Shown here: positions 47,550 to 59,735 of the stretch, piece by piece
Position numbering within the stretch: the first letter of the stretch is position 1
Layout: every line of letters begins with the position of its first letter
From: Neurospora tetraspora
Lineage: Eukaryota; Ascomycota; Sordariomycetes; Sordariales; Sordariaceae
NCBI RefSeq assembly: GCF_033439725.1
Contig: NW_026944387.1
Location: forward strand, 1 to 64,000
Direction: 5' to 3'
Length of the DNA stretch: 64,000 nt
The notes under the pieces: generated by a model
Seen by the model: only the letters and a program-made list of their open reading frames with translations
The model's database searches: none
Told to the model about the DNA's origin: nothing
Program-made: the position numbers and the translations under genes

Positions 47550-50500
47550 ATCAAATCTTAATCGTTATGGCGTCGCTAATTTAGTATTATTAATTCGAAA
47601 TTAATTAAAACTTTTCTCTACGCGATTAAGACTCCGCGTTGTAATCATAGCCTCGAATTAAGTAAATTATTAAGCTGAATATTGCTATTAAATAATTTAT
47701 ACTCTCTTTTCTTTCCACTTTTTATTTACCTAGCGTATTAATTTAATAATTAATATTTACCGATATCGTTTTGCGCGCTCCTCTAATAACCGATAATTTT
47801 TTTATCATTATTATAATTGGCGCCCTCGCTATTTTAAACTTAGTTAATTAGAAATATTATTCTAATATTGCCTAAGCCTTCGAATGCCTTAATAATTAAA
47901 CGGTTTAAATCGATATCGCTACCGAATACGCGTTTAGTTTTACTCAATTCTCCGTTTTTGAAACAAATTTTAAGGCTTTTAACTGCCTTCTCTATAATAA
48001 TATTATCGTTGCCTATATTTAGGCCTAAGAAGTATAGAACGAATTTGAGGCTTATAAAGCTAAATTTATTACCGCCTAATATAATATTAAACGTTATAAA
48101 AGTAATACTACTATAATTTAAATTCAAACCCTCCTCTACGTATTAAAAGTAATTAAAAATTATAATAAAATTATTAATAACCTCCGTAATAATTACGCTA
48201 ACGAATTTAAAACTATTTATAATATTTATTCCGGTATTATTAAGTCTTTTAATAATAATATTATTGTATTAAAGTAAAGATTCGCTGACTTTCGCGCCAA
48301 TTTTAAGAAAGTATATAAGACATAACGTAATAAGTATTTAAAATATATTAATAATTTTCGTTAATACTTTATTGCCACTTCTAAGGCTAAGCCCGCCCCC
48401 GAATTTATTATTCTACCCTCTGATAAAAATCCTAGTAACGACGAAAACGAAATAATAATTTCTATTAATAATAGTAATTATAGGTCGGTATTATATATTA
48501 TTATATTTTCTATTTTTTAATAATAAAGGTACTTCTATCGAATATACTATTAAATACCATACTTAATATTTCTATATTAAATTTTTTAAATTTTTAAATT
48601 AAGGAGTTTTGTTAATAAATATATAAAGTTCTCGTTAATTGCCCGCGCTATCGAAAGCCCTCCCTTTATAATTATTAAAATTAAATTTATTAAAATTCTT
48701 ACCAGCGAACCCGCTAAATAAAATACGGCCTTCGAATTAATTAACGAACGTAATAAAAGATATAATAATATTAATATTATTATATATTCCCGTTGTAAAT
48801 TAAAAGAGTTAAAAATAATTAAAAGAATAAAATAATAGGATTTTGAAGAGAAATTTACCCTCTTTATCGATTATTATAATTTTAATAATAATATAAAAAT
48901 TTATTACTTTCGTTAAAAATTAATAAACGTATCCGTATTACCTTTATTTACTAGAATAATTAGCTTACTAATAATGAATATAAGGAGTAACTTACTGAAG
49001 CCCATAATTTAATTAAGAATTTAAAGAATAAAAATTAGCGTAAAAAGAATGTTAACCCCTTCTACAAAACTAGTACTACTACTAGTACTAATACCTCCGC
49101 TCCTAAACCTAATACTAATTAGGGCGGTATTACTATAGATTTTAATATTATATCCGCTTCTAACGTCTAACTTTTTCATATAATTAATAATAAAATTTTT
49201 AAATTCCGTATAAAAAATAGAATATATACCCGCTATAGTAAAAAAGGTTATTTTTCGGCCGAATACTGCTTTTGTATTAACTTTAAAAGGAAAATTAAGC
49301 CTTCTAATTATAATAAAAATAAAAATAAAATAAAAATAGTAGTAATAATAATAATACTAGTAATAGTGGTATTAGCGGCTAATAGCCTACTTAAAGTTAA
49401 TATAATTACAATTAGTAACGTTCCTATAATAGTAGCGGCTATTAAACTGACGCTATAGGCGCTGCCCCCCCTATAAACGTTCTAATTCCTAATACCCCTA
49501 ATCCCGGCCCCGGCGGTTACTACTACCCGGTCCCTATTTATTAATCTAATTTCGTTAACCTTATTATAAGCAACGAAAATAATTCTATTTATAGCTAGGA
49601 AAATATATAACCTCCTAATTAAATTGTATTTAAAAGTACTAGTCCGTAAAATAAGGAAAAAAACAAGGGCCCGTCCTTATATAACTAAATATTATAAAAC
49701 TAAATAAATCTTTAATAAATAATTATTATAAATACCCTAATTTATTAAATCTTTCTATTTATTTATCCTATAGACCGTATAAATTATATTATTCTACCCT
49801 TATTAATAATAGTTATACTCTTCTCAATTTTATTAACTGTTATTTTATTTATTATTATTAATTCCCTTATTTTAAACTAGCGACCCCTAAACTCCTTTAT
49901 CTAGCTAACGGCTATATTAAAGGTGATATTACCTACTTCTTTAAATTAACAATATAAGTAAACGTCTACTATAAAATTTTCGACCTATTTATTTATAACC
50001 TAATAAAAGATAACCCTATTATTTTAAATGACCTTTAATTAAAATATTATATTCTTAATATCGATTAGCCCAACGACTCTCTCCGCTTTAGCCCCGCCTA
50101 TAAATAACGGAATTACTTCCCTCGCGAAATTCTAATTTATTTCTATTATACTCCGTTATTTAAATAACATATTCTCTCAGCGGCACCCCTAATTAACACG
50201 GCCAGTACGCGTCCTATTTATAAAAAACCCTCCTTCGAAAAAATCTTTAATAAAAGGGAGCCGACCTTTTAATAAATAGAATCCGAAACTATTAAACGGC
50301 TATCTATTACTACAATTATTAAAAGAGCCGTTTACTAAAGGTTTAATCGCTTTAAATACAGGATTATTAATTACTTAAATATTATACCAATTAGCAAAAC
50401 TATTAGAAACCCCGATTAAATATTTATTTTAGTAGCACTCCCAGCGGAAGGACCCCGAATCTCCCGCCCGGCGCCCTATTGTATCGTTAAAGGAATTTAT

Positions 50501-53500
50501 ACTAATTTTATTAATTATTACGTCCTAATCCGCTTCTATAGTATTTTTAACGGTCCTATTAACCCTAATAATACTAAAGAACTCTCTATAATAAATTTTA
50601 ATTAATTAATCGAAATATATAAATTCTATATTATTCGTACAACTAAGGCTAATATAGAGGAAAATATTAAAAAGATAATTAAGGATGATAAAAGAGTGGA
50701 GGAAGAAAAAACCGTCTTAAATCCTAAGAATATAAATAATAATTTAATAGAGGATATAATAAAGAGGTTTTATTAGGCCGAAGCTAATAGTGTAAGTAGT
50801 TCTTTAATAGTAATTTTCATTAGTAAATTAATAATTTAATTAGTAAAGGGGACGTAGAAACCCTACGCGTAATAAAAATAATTAATCCTATATAATTAAC
50901 TAGTAAAGAAAAGGATTTCCTAGCCTATAAAATGATTATTAATAAATATTTCGCTACCAATAGTATTTCTATTAATAAAATCACTTTTAAAAACGTTATT
51001 AAATTCTATAAGAAAGTAGATAAAACCTCTTAAAACTAACGCTTAAATCCAAACCAAATTCCCTAAACAATACTAATACTATATTAATATATTTAAATAA
51101 AAAGGTATTAAAATCCTCCCCCCTATTCGACCTTATAATTTCAAATTCGAATTCCGCCCGGGAATTATGCCGCCCGCCTCTTACGGCCGCGCTTTTAACC
51201 CTAATAAGTTTAATATTATTAAAAAGTAGATTAATAATAACTTTAAAAAGGAATTTATTAAACCCTCCAAATCCGAAATTTTAACGCTAATTCTATTCGT
51301 TAAAAAATTAAGAGGTAGAGTAGAGTCCGTATTTACATTAATTATAGAAGTATTAATAATATTACTTTCAAATTACATTACCCGTTACTGCTAATTAAAG
51401 AGATTCTCGACGTAATTTACCGTACTAGAATTTTTACTAAATTTAATATTATTACTACTTTTAATTGTATTAGAATTAAATAAAGCTATAAATAGTTTAC
51501 TGTATTTATAATATAATTTGGCCTATTCGAATCCTTAATTATTCCTTTTGATTTATAAAGCGCCCCCGGGGCTTTCTAAAATTATATTAATAATATTTTC
51601 TATAATATTCTTAATATTTATATAACCACTTATTTCGAAAATATCCTCATTTATTCGAATAATGTATAGGATTATAAATAGTATATTAATAACGTTTTTA
51701 ATAAATTAGCTAAGGTAAGCCTCAATATTAATATTAATAAATATAAATTTTATATAATACGTACGAAGTATTTAGGCTTAATTATTACCCCCGGAAATAT
51801 TAAAATAGATTTAAAAAAGGTTAAAGTAATTATCAAATAGTAGGCTCCCGAATTTAAAAAGTCCCTACAATCCTTCCTAAACTTTATGAACTTTTACCGA
51901 TAATTTATAAAAGTTTCTTCAATTATAGCGACCCTACTTTATAAATTTATAAAGAAAGACGTAGGATAGGTTTAAATTAAAATATATTAAAAAGTTTTCG
52001 AATTCTTTAAAAAAAGCTTTATAAAAGGCCCTATTTTAAAAATCTATAATTACATTAAAAAAACCGTAATCGAAATAAATACTTCTAATTAAACTATAGG
52101 TAATATCCTCTTTTAATATAATAACGATAATATTCTCTATCCGGTCGCTTACTTCTTAATTAAATATACTTTATAGAAATATAATTATAACGTTTATAGT
52201 AAAGAATTATTCGCTATTATTAAAGTACTAGAGGAGTAAAGGTTAAAATTCGAAGGAATATAGTAACTATTCAATATTTTAACAGACTATAAGAACTTAT
52301 AAATATTTATAACTAATAAATAATTTGCTTAGTAGTATATATGTTAACTTTAATTCTTATTACGCTTTAATTTCTTTATTAAATATACTTTAAGTTTGAA
52401 GAATCTCCGCCCAAATATTTTAAGCCGGAAGCCTAACGACCGCCCGGTTAATAAAGAGGACGACCTCCTAATTACCCGTAAGAGACCCTTATTAGATCCC
52501 TTATAGTTCGAGGATAGTTACTTCGGATCTGAGGACTCCGTTACTAACTTTTCACTATATTTGCTAGGTTAAAATTTTTTTAGTACGAAATTATTTAATA
52601 ATTTTATCCGTACGAATTATAAAACTTCGGTCTTTTTATAGGAATTAGTATTATATTTAATAAACGAATTTAGAAAGTAATAACCACCCAATATTAAAAA
52701 GGTTTTCTATAGGGCCTTCGCGGAATATTATATTATTAATAGTATTGTTAAATAGCGAAATAAAATTATTATTAACCCTTATAATAAGAATTTATAATTT
52801 TAATTGATTAACTATTAATATAATTCCCCCGGCGCGGGCTATTTTAGTTATAATGCTATATATAAGCTTTTATAACGCAACTTTTCCTAGGAGGGAATAT
52901 ATAATAATATATAATTTTTTTATAAAAATTATTTCCTATGTATAAAAATAAAATCCTTAAAGTAGAGTTTAATTAATTATTTAAAATTGGTAGCCGTCCT
53001 ATTTATCCTATAGATTACGCTTTTAATCCATTATATTACTCCGTTATTAGAAAGTACCTACTTCGGCTAAATATTTAAATATATCGCCGTCGTCGTCGAC
53101 TACCTTACTAAAATATACTATTATATCCTAATAATAAATTTAGAAACCGAAAAGTTAGCCGACTACTTTATCGATTATATTTATTCGATTTATAATCTTT
53201 TAAATAATATTTTATCCAACCGGGGTGCTTAATTCGTATTACGTTTCTAATTTTCCTTCTATAGAAGGCTATTTATTATCCGTAAGTTAATTTCCGCCTT
53301 CTACTTATAAACTAATACTTAAACCGAATGTATTAACGTAGAAATAGAATAATTTCTTCACTTATATATTAATTAAGCGTAAACGGATTAAGTAAAGTAA
53401 TTACCCCTCGCCAAATTCATAAATAATAACGCCGTATTTTCAATTACAAATATTTCCCCCTTCGCGAATTATAATTATTACCCTCGTATAAATACCGAAC

Positions 53501-54490
53501 TTCGTACCCTATTACCGCCGGATTTATTACTAGTTCAACTTCAAAAGTACTATAAAGCTAATAAATTTATAAATTACTTTTAAAAGATTTAAGACTTTAT
53601 AATTTAATAATTTTAGTATATATAAGAATAATGTAAGGATAATATTAATAAAAAACGTATCAATTCGTTTAAATACTATATTAGCGATATAGTCCTTTCA
53701 AATATAATTAACCTCGTTAACAGCTGCCCCTATACGAAATTCTTACCTATTAAGAAGGGCTATTTAAAATTATTCGAATAAAGTTTTATATTATTTATTT
53801 TACTCTACTGATTGATATAAAATATTCGCTAATCTTCTATATCTTTATAATATAATTATAATTTAGTAAAGAGTTACCCGATAAAATATGTCTTTAAACG
53901 TTAGGGTAAATAATAGTCGGGTTATAATTCGAATGGATAATTAAGAGGAATACGAAGAATAGGCTTTCGAGAAATTTATTGACTACGTTTAATTGGGCGG
54001 TAATTTATATTAGTATTATTACGTTCAATAGAAGATTAATGACCCTACTTAGGAGCCCGTTAATAATATTATTAATTATAAATATTGCTTATACCGTTAG
54101 AAGTCTAAAACCTCCTATATTACCTCGCTACCGACTCTCTAAGTCCTACCGCCGATTTTTTAATTCCCGCCAATAATTCTATAACCCCGGAACCTCCGTA
54201 GCGCCGTTCCGTTCGCTTCCAATAGGAGATTGCTTCGGTTATCAATATAACGAGGCCACTTCCAAATATAATTATAATAATTAAAACGAATATAATGGTT
54301 AGTAAGGATATAGAAGATAAATTGTATCTAGTATTTGGAAAGATTATATAACGGTTAATAGATATATAGTTAAGAAAGTTACCCCTAACGTAATTTGTAG
54401 ATTATAATAGAATATTGGATTTGAGGGGATAAATCTATTATTATACGTATATATAGATTTTTTTAGTTCTACGAGCTTCTTTTGAGGGAG
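47550..54490 (+). pseudogene. Gypsy gag-pol remnant B with chromodomain
   Basis: Same order as remnant A and fuller at the 3' end: gag, zinc-knuckle remnant about 49231-49290, retropepsin about 49800-50100 (FPYFKLATPKLLYLANGYI), reverse transcriptase about 51300-51950, RNase H about 52200, integrase about 53060-53350. After the integrase, about 53940-54110 encodes a chromodomain remnant (EEYEE, then YYYVQ, then NDPT and EPVNNI around lost Trp codons). The chromodomain classes the element as a chromovirus, a group that targets marked chromatin. Frames are broken throughout by RIP. Confidence 0.85.
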
Positions 54491-54495
54491 GATAG

Positions 54496-54757
54496 TATTA
54501 TAGGGCTAGCCTATAATGTGGTTGTATTGTATTGACTATATATATACTATATTAGAGCTAGTGCTATAGTCTATAGCTATATACTTACGCACTAGTTATA
54601 TATTCTAATTACGCGCAGCCTCACGTACGCGCGTACGAACTAGCCTACTAGGCTCTCGCCCATATAGCCAGTCCTCTACGCACACTTCCCTTTCTCTCCT
54701 TCGTACAACAACGCATATCTTACCCTACTCTCAACAGTGCCCTCTCGCTCCGTAATA
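54496..54757 (+). repeat. Gypsy LTR 3
   Basis: 262 bp, TATTATAGGGCTAGCC to CGTAATA, followed by the right GTTAT. It is the least AT-converted of the three copies in its second half. Confidence 0.9.
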
Positions 54758-54762
54758 GTTAT

Positions 54763-57356
54763 TATACGTACCTTTTCTTTAATTATACCCCTTAAATACT
54801 TAGTACCGCCGTTTTAAATTTAAATATTAAGTATTAAAGGTTTGAAAATAATAAAACCTATAATTAATTTATTTTTAACGTATTAATTATTAAATTCGTT
54901 ATTATATTTAATATATTTAATTTTATTGTTATATTAGTAGTTAATTGTATTGATAACCGAAAAGAGCCTTTTAATAATAAATTTAGTTTATTTATTTATT
55001 ATATAAACGTCCTAAATAAATTTAATCTACTAATAAATAATAGATACAACGTATTTAAAACCTCTTCTCCCTTCTTTATAATCGAAGAAATTAATAGTGA
55101 AACGTTCCCCTGGGCTAAACCTTCGGTCGTGTAATTTCTATTTAACTTATTATTTAATTTTTAAAATACTATACCCATTGTATTAATAGATAGCGGGGCT
55201 TCTAAATCTAATACCTTTAATATTATATAAATATTTGAAGACTTAAGGACTATAATAATTAAATTGCTTATATTAGAATTTCGTAGGTATTTTATATGCG
55301 CGATAGCTAATAAAAGAATTAAAGCGATTTTAATAAGTAAAGAAAGTGGCGCAATTAAAGGAAAGGAGCAAATATTCAAAGATTGTTTAATAATACATTT
55401 TTTAAAAGAAATAAACAAATAAGCGGTTTAATTAACGGAGGTAATTATTAAAGGGTTTATAGTCCTAATAAAGTCTTTACTTTCAAAATAAGCGTAATAA
55501 TATAAAATTTATAATAAAGTTAAAATAAAAAATTACTTCTTTTAACTGCAATCTTAGAATTCCTTTCTCTCCTTATATTTCTATATCTATAATCTTACAA
55601 CCCTTAATAAGTATTTAAAAATCTTTAACCTAAATGTAATCCTTTAAGGACGTTACTCGAAATAATAAAAAATAATTAATTTCGTTAAAAATATAAATAA
55701 AAGCCCTAAAATTAAAGATTATAAAATTCGTAAGTAGATCAATATCCCCTTTATTATTACTCGTATTAAAGGTACTTTATTTAACGAAAAATACTAAATT
55801 ATAAATATTAATTTTTATCTCCTTTATTATCGTAACGTGATAATCTATATAAAAGTAATAAAGCGGTCCCGTATTTAATTTTTAACTTTCTTAACTTCTT
55901 TTTTAATTTTAGGATATTTTTCAAAATTCTTATTAATAAACTTTTAAATAAAGCCGTTCAACTTCTATTTAAGATTATCCTTAATTTTAAATATTAAATA
56001 CTAATAGCACGTTATTAAGTAAAGGCTTCGTTCCCAAATTCTATAAAGCGGTGTAGTACCTCCTCTTTTTTTTAATTATAAAGAATTTTTTGTGCTTTTA
56101 TCCGCGTTGCGTTTTTTCTTTATATTTACTTTCCGCTTCTTTTTATAAATAGAATTAGGAATATCCTTTTTATTAAATACGAATTTTTGCGAATAAAGCA
56201 GCTAATACTCTAAACGGTACGAACTATAACCTTTTTAAAATTAATTAATAGTATAGTACATTTTGGTATATTAACCGTTTTAAAATTAATAAATATATCC
56301 TTATATTTTAAAAATATCTCTTCGAATTCGTTATTGAATTTCTAGGAATTATTAACCTAAATAGACTTATATTTACAAATTATATTAATAAAGTTAATAA
56401 ACTATAAAGTAGGGGAAATTACTTTATTAATTCTAAATCGCTTATTGTTAATAATAAGGATCTCCTAATTAGATAATTACTTTTTAAAATCCTTAGGTTA
56501 TTTTTTTAAAGTCTCTTTAATAAAGGTTTAATAATTTCGACGAACCTTAGCAATTTAATTAATAAAGTAATAATTAATTTAATTCTTAATTTCTTTAAAT
56601 TAGTTGTAAGTAGATTTATCCTACTTAAAAGAAGTATTAGTATAGTAGGACGCAACGTAAATACTTATCTAATTATAAATTCGGGTATTAATATTATCGA
56701 AATCTTTCTAATATTTATAGCGAATATTCTCTATATTATTAATTTAATTATATATTACTTTCCTAATAATTATTAGGTCGGTAGAAGGGTTAATAATTAT
56801 ATCTTCCCTAATATCCTATTCGGTATAATATTTATTATTTTCCTCTTCCTCGTCTTCTTCTCCCAAACTTCCTTCTTTATCGTCTTTATTAACGCCGGCG
56901 GCAGCTTCTTCTTAAAGTTAAATAGCCGTAATAACTTTAATAACAATACCGTTCGTATTAGTAACCATAGTAATAGTAATAATTATTATAATTATAATTA
57001 TAACCTTGTTAACTCGTATTCCTCTATTAAATTTAACGAACTCCTTCTTTATTATTAGAAAGCAATCTTTTATTTACTTAGTAAGGAAGAAGTCTTCCAG
57101 CTTTAGGGGTAGAACTCTTTAAATTATAAATCTTCCTTTAAGTAGCAAATTTTTAAAGTCCTAATTATTATTAGCGAATTTCTTAAAAGCTTTATACTAA
57201 TTAGGCTAATCGGAAGGGGTATTGAAGATACCTATAATAGCCTTATTGGTAGATTCTTTTAATAAAAATATAATTAACATTATTAGTTTCATAAGGATAT
57301 TCCTTATAATCAATAATTATAGCGTTGATTGTAAATACGCAAATCAGATTGTTAAT
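54763..57356 (-). pseudogene. 5' part of Copia element (gag to integrase region), unreadable
   Basis: By position this must be the gag-protease-integrase half of the minus-strand Copia element. It is heavily AT-converted. Some minus-strand stretches stay open if Gln/Trp stops are ignored (for example an acidic segment near 56830-56880), but I could not recognise a conserved motif on that strand. Confidence 0.5.
55160..55430 (+). pseudogene. Possible retropepsin remnant on the opposite strand
   Basis: The plus strand reads IPIVLIDSGASKSNT, which looks like an aspartic-protease active site (D-S/T-G) of a retroelement. It is on the opposite strand to the enclosing Copia element and is not part of the Gypsy composite. 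It may be chance, or a scrap of a further element. Low confidence. Confidence 0.3.
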
Positions 57357-57538
57357 TGTTAGATGTGATAGTTCAGAATTAATTAATTAAAGAGTGTGTG
57401 TATTTGATTCACTTAGAAGGTATGGGGGGTGTTGGGGTAACGTAGATATGCCCAGAAATTAGGTAATATTAGGGGCCTGGGCAGCTAACCCACATAGAGT
57501 TTAGCTAGAATCCCAGAAATCCACCCTCTACTCTGACA
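57357..57538 (-). repeat. Copia LTR, right copy (5' LTR)
   Basis: 182 bp, starting TGTTAGATGTGAT and ending TCTGACA. Its outer end retains GC-rich words lost from the left copy's inner end. Followed by the ACTTT duplication. Confidence 0.92.
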
Positions 57539-57660
57539 ACTTTAGCTTTGTGATTCGGTTTAGCCTTGCGAATTCCATCTTTCCATCTTTCCATCTTCCC
57601 TGTCTCAACTATTCTTCTGCCACCCAATAAACTCCCACAGCACCATTTGCTACGACCACA
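57539..57660 (+). promoter_or_regulatory. Short residual leader of the WW/FF gene
   Basis: Only 122 bp, including the ACTTT duplication, separate the LTR from the ATG. It contains a CCATCTTT microrepeat near 57575-57597 and C/T-rich sequence like a fungal 5' leader. The original promoter was therefore split from the gene, or the LTR region now serves as promoter. Confidence 0.5.
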
Positions 57661-59499
57661 ATGCTAAAATCAACATACAAACCCTCCCCCGGTGTTCTCC
57701 CTCCTCTTCCACCAGGCTGGACCGAACACAAAGCGCCCACCGGGCACACCTACTACTACAATGCCTCGACCAAAGAGTCAACCTACAAGCGCCCCGGCGT
57801 TACCCCGACCCCTACTCCTCCCGCCGCCGCTTCTCCGTTCGGTCCTCCGTCCGTTTCGCCAGTCCCCGGCGCCCATCCTCTCGCCACCGCGCCAGTGAAC
57901 CCCTCGATGAGCTACCTCCAACACCAATCCGTTCCCGCGATAAACCTCTCCGATCCACGCGTTGCCAATGCGTTTATGGCGCAGTATGCCCAACAGTTCC
58001 AACCTCAACACCAAGGAGGGCGAGGGGGTTTTGGAGCAGGAGGCAGAGGCGGCAACCAGCAGCAGCAGAGGCCGCGACCACAGCCCGTGGACAAGCCGAA
58101 AGCCAAGATCGCCATCCCGGGCTGCGAGCCGTGGTTCCTCGTTTACACGAAATACGGGAGGAGATTTGCTTATAACCCGGTGAAGAACGCGAGTTACTGG
58201 CGCATTCCGGAGAAGATCTTGCCAGCAGTGGTGGAGTTGGATAAAGAGCGGATAAGGAGGAAGGCGGCGGGGGAGCCACCGCTTGAAGAGGACCCGAAGT
58301 ACAAGAGCCATGAGAAGGAGGAGGAAAAGGTGGAGGGGAAGGATGCGGAGCAGGGTCAAGAGGAGACACACGACTACGACAGCTCGGAATACGAAGAGGT
58401 AGAAGTAACCGACGACGAAGGCGCAGACCACGACGACGCCGAGCACCCCTCCAAGCGCCAGCGCACCGAAGACGAAAACCAGGGGCCGATCGAATTCACA
58501 GAAGACGACTTCGCCGCTCAGCTCGCCATGATGGAAGGCGACGGCATGGACATCGACCAAGAATACGATTTTGCCGCACAAGAAGAAAACGTCGAACCCC
58601 TCTCCGATACCGACGCCCGCCTTCTCTTCCGCGACCTCCTTGCCGACTTCCGCATAAACCCCTACTCTCCCTTCCAGAAGCTGATCGACGAAGGCGACAA
58701 GACGGGTGTCTTCTCTGACCCGCGGTACACCGTGCTCACATCGATGCGCGAGCGCAGGGAAGTCTACGATGAGTGGTCGCGCGAGGCCATCCAAGCCTTA
58801 AAGGAAGCGAGGGCCAAGGAGGAGAAGAAGGACCCTAGGATACCGTACCTGGCTTTCCTACAGGAACACGCGACGCCGAAGTTGTACTGGGCTGAGTTCA
58901 AGAGAAAATACCGGAAGGAGGAGGTAATGAAGGATTCGGCGCATCATAGGAGCTTCAACGACAAGGAAAGAGAAAAGTTGTACAGAGAACATATCAACAG
59001 GCTGAAACTGCCGCAGTCACAACTCAAGAGCGATTTGAAGAAGTTGCTGGAGAGCGTACCGCTCCGGCAGCTCAACAACCGCTCCTCTGTAGCCAGCCTC
59101 CCGAGTCAGATCCTAGCAGACATCAGATACATCTCCCTCGACGCTAAAACGCGCGACGAATTCATCGAGGGGTACATCCAGGGTCTTGCCCCTCCGCCAG
59201 AGGTCGAAAGTGCTGCGGGAGAAGAGGAGGATGAGGTGCTAAGGAAAGCTAGAGAGGAGAGGAAGAAGAGAGAGAAAGCGTTGGAGGAGAGGGAGAAGAG
59301 GGTGGAAGAGGAGAAGAGAAGACAAGAAAAGAGGCTAGCGGTCGAGAGGGCGAGGTTAAGGGAGGAGGAAAGGGAGTTGCAGAGGGCTATGGTTGTTGAT
59401 AAGAAGGGGTTGCAGAGTCAGCTGGGTGGTGGTGCTGCGGCTGGCGGGGAGGCGCCGAAGGATGATGGGGCGAAGGAGGAGAGAGGAGGGAGTGAATAA
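57661..59499 (+). CDS. WW/FF-domain splicing-factor-like protein (Urn1/Dre4 type)
   Basis: Single exon, 612 residues, nuclear. The first WW domain is at about 16-46 (LPPGWTEHKAPTGHTYYYN), with the second signature Trp replaced by Tyr. A second, weaker WW-like repeat is at about 155-190 (PWFLVYTKYGRRFAYNP). An acidic region follows (about 230-270), then an FF domain at about 315-390 (DARLLFRDLLADFRINPYSPF...DPRYTVL). More FF-like sequence follows to about 500, then a long charged coiled coil (about 525-575). This is the layout of yeast Urn1 and fission-yeast Dre4, which associate with the spliceosome; WW domains bind proline-rich splicing factors and FF domains bind phosphorylated polymerase tails. 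The ATG lies about 120 bp from a RIP-degraded retroelement, yet the frame is intact. Confidence 0.85.
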   Translation: MLKSTYKPSPGVLPPLPPGWTEHKAPTGHTYYYNASTKESTYKRPGVTPTPTPPAAASPFGPPSVSPVPGAHPLATAPVNPSMSYLQHQSVPAINLSDPRVANAFMAQYAQQFQPQHQGGRGGFGAGGRGGNQQQQRPRPQPVDKPKAKIAIPGCEPWFLVYTKYGRRFAYNPVKNASYWRIPEKILPAVVELDKERIRRKAAGEPPLEEDPKYKSHEKEEEKVEGKDAEQGQEETHDYDSSEYEEVEVTDDEGADHDDAEHPSKRQRTEDENQGPIEFTEDDFAAQLAMMEGDGMDIDQEYDFAAQEENVEPLSDTDARLLFRDLLADFRINPYSPFQKLIDEGDKTGVFSDPRYTVLTSMRERREVYDEWSREAIQALKEARAKEEKKDPRIPYLAFLQEHATPKLYWAEFKRKYRKEEVMKDSAHHRSFNDKEREKLYREHINRLKLPQSQLKSDLKKLLESVPLRQLNNRSSVASLPSQILADIRYISLDAKTRDEFIEGYIQGLAPPPEVESAAGEEEDEVLRKAREERKKREKALEEREKRVEEEKRRQEKRLAVERARLREEERELQRAMVVDKKGLQSQLGGGAAAGGEAPKDDGAKEERGGSE

Positions 59500-59735
59500 G
59501 TGGCCGTCTCATGAGATGGCATGTACCCAAAATTGATCATCAGCATAGCGCTCAGGAGTTTCATCTTTATACCATGCTGCAGTTCGAAGGAAAACCAGGT
59601 ATCATGTATTCAACGAGTTATTGTCCACCGTACATGTGGAAGAATGGAAGCAGATACACTTCAAATATCATATACAAAGCCAAATTGGCATCAGGCCTTC
59701 GTGGCACACCTCGTCGAGTCATCCATCAGCCGTCA
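59500..59735. other. Convergent 3' spacer
   Basis: Short gap between the 3' ends of the WW/FF gene and the xylanase gene. Nothing recognised. Confidence 0.55.

Larger units (their letters stand above)
41174..54757 (+). mobile_element. Composite Ty3/Gypsy chromovirus, LTR-A-LTR-B-LTR
   Basis: Three direct LTR copies of exactly 262 bp enclose two internal regions in the same orientation. The outer ends are flanked by the same GTTAT (41169-41173 and 54758-54762). Internal region A is colinear with B from gag to integrase, then stops abruptly at the exact first base of the middle LTR. Region B runs on to a chromodomain and the last LTR. Both are heavily RIP-degraded and non-functional. It is inserted into the Copia element. 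Confidence 0.88.
38004..57538 (-). mobile_element. Ty1/Copia LTR retrotransposon, RIP-degraded, carrying nested insertions
   Basis: Bounded by two direct 182-bp LTRs and by an ACTTT target duplication (37999-38003 and 57539-57543). Reverse transcriptase and RNase H remnants read on the minus strand near the left LTR, so the 5' LTR is the right one. Subtracting the nested Gypsy composite and the small inverted-repeat element leaves about 5.5 kb, a normal Copia size. All frames are broken by TAA/TAG and the sequence is extremely AT-rich, as expected from repeat-induced point mutation. No functional product is possible. Confidence 0.9.

Noticed and set aside
47840-48127. Open frame of 95 codons inside the Gypsy element (minus strand)
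   Set aside because: Arises because AT-conversion changes stops on one strand; the coding strand of the element is plus.
38186-57356. Centromere or rDNA as source of the AT-rich block
   Set aside because: The block is fully explained by two LTR retroelements and a MITE with target duplications; no rRNA sequence is present.
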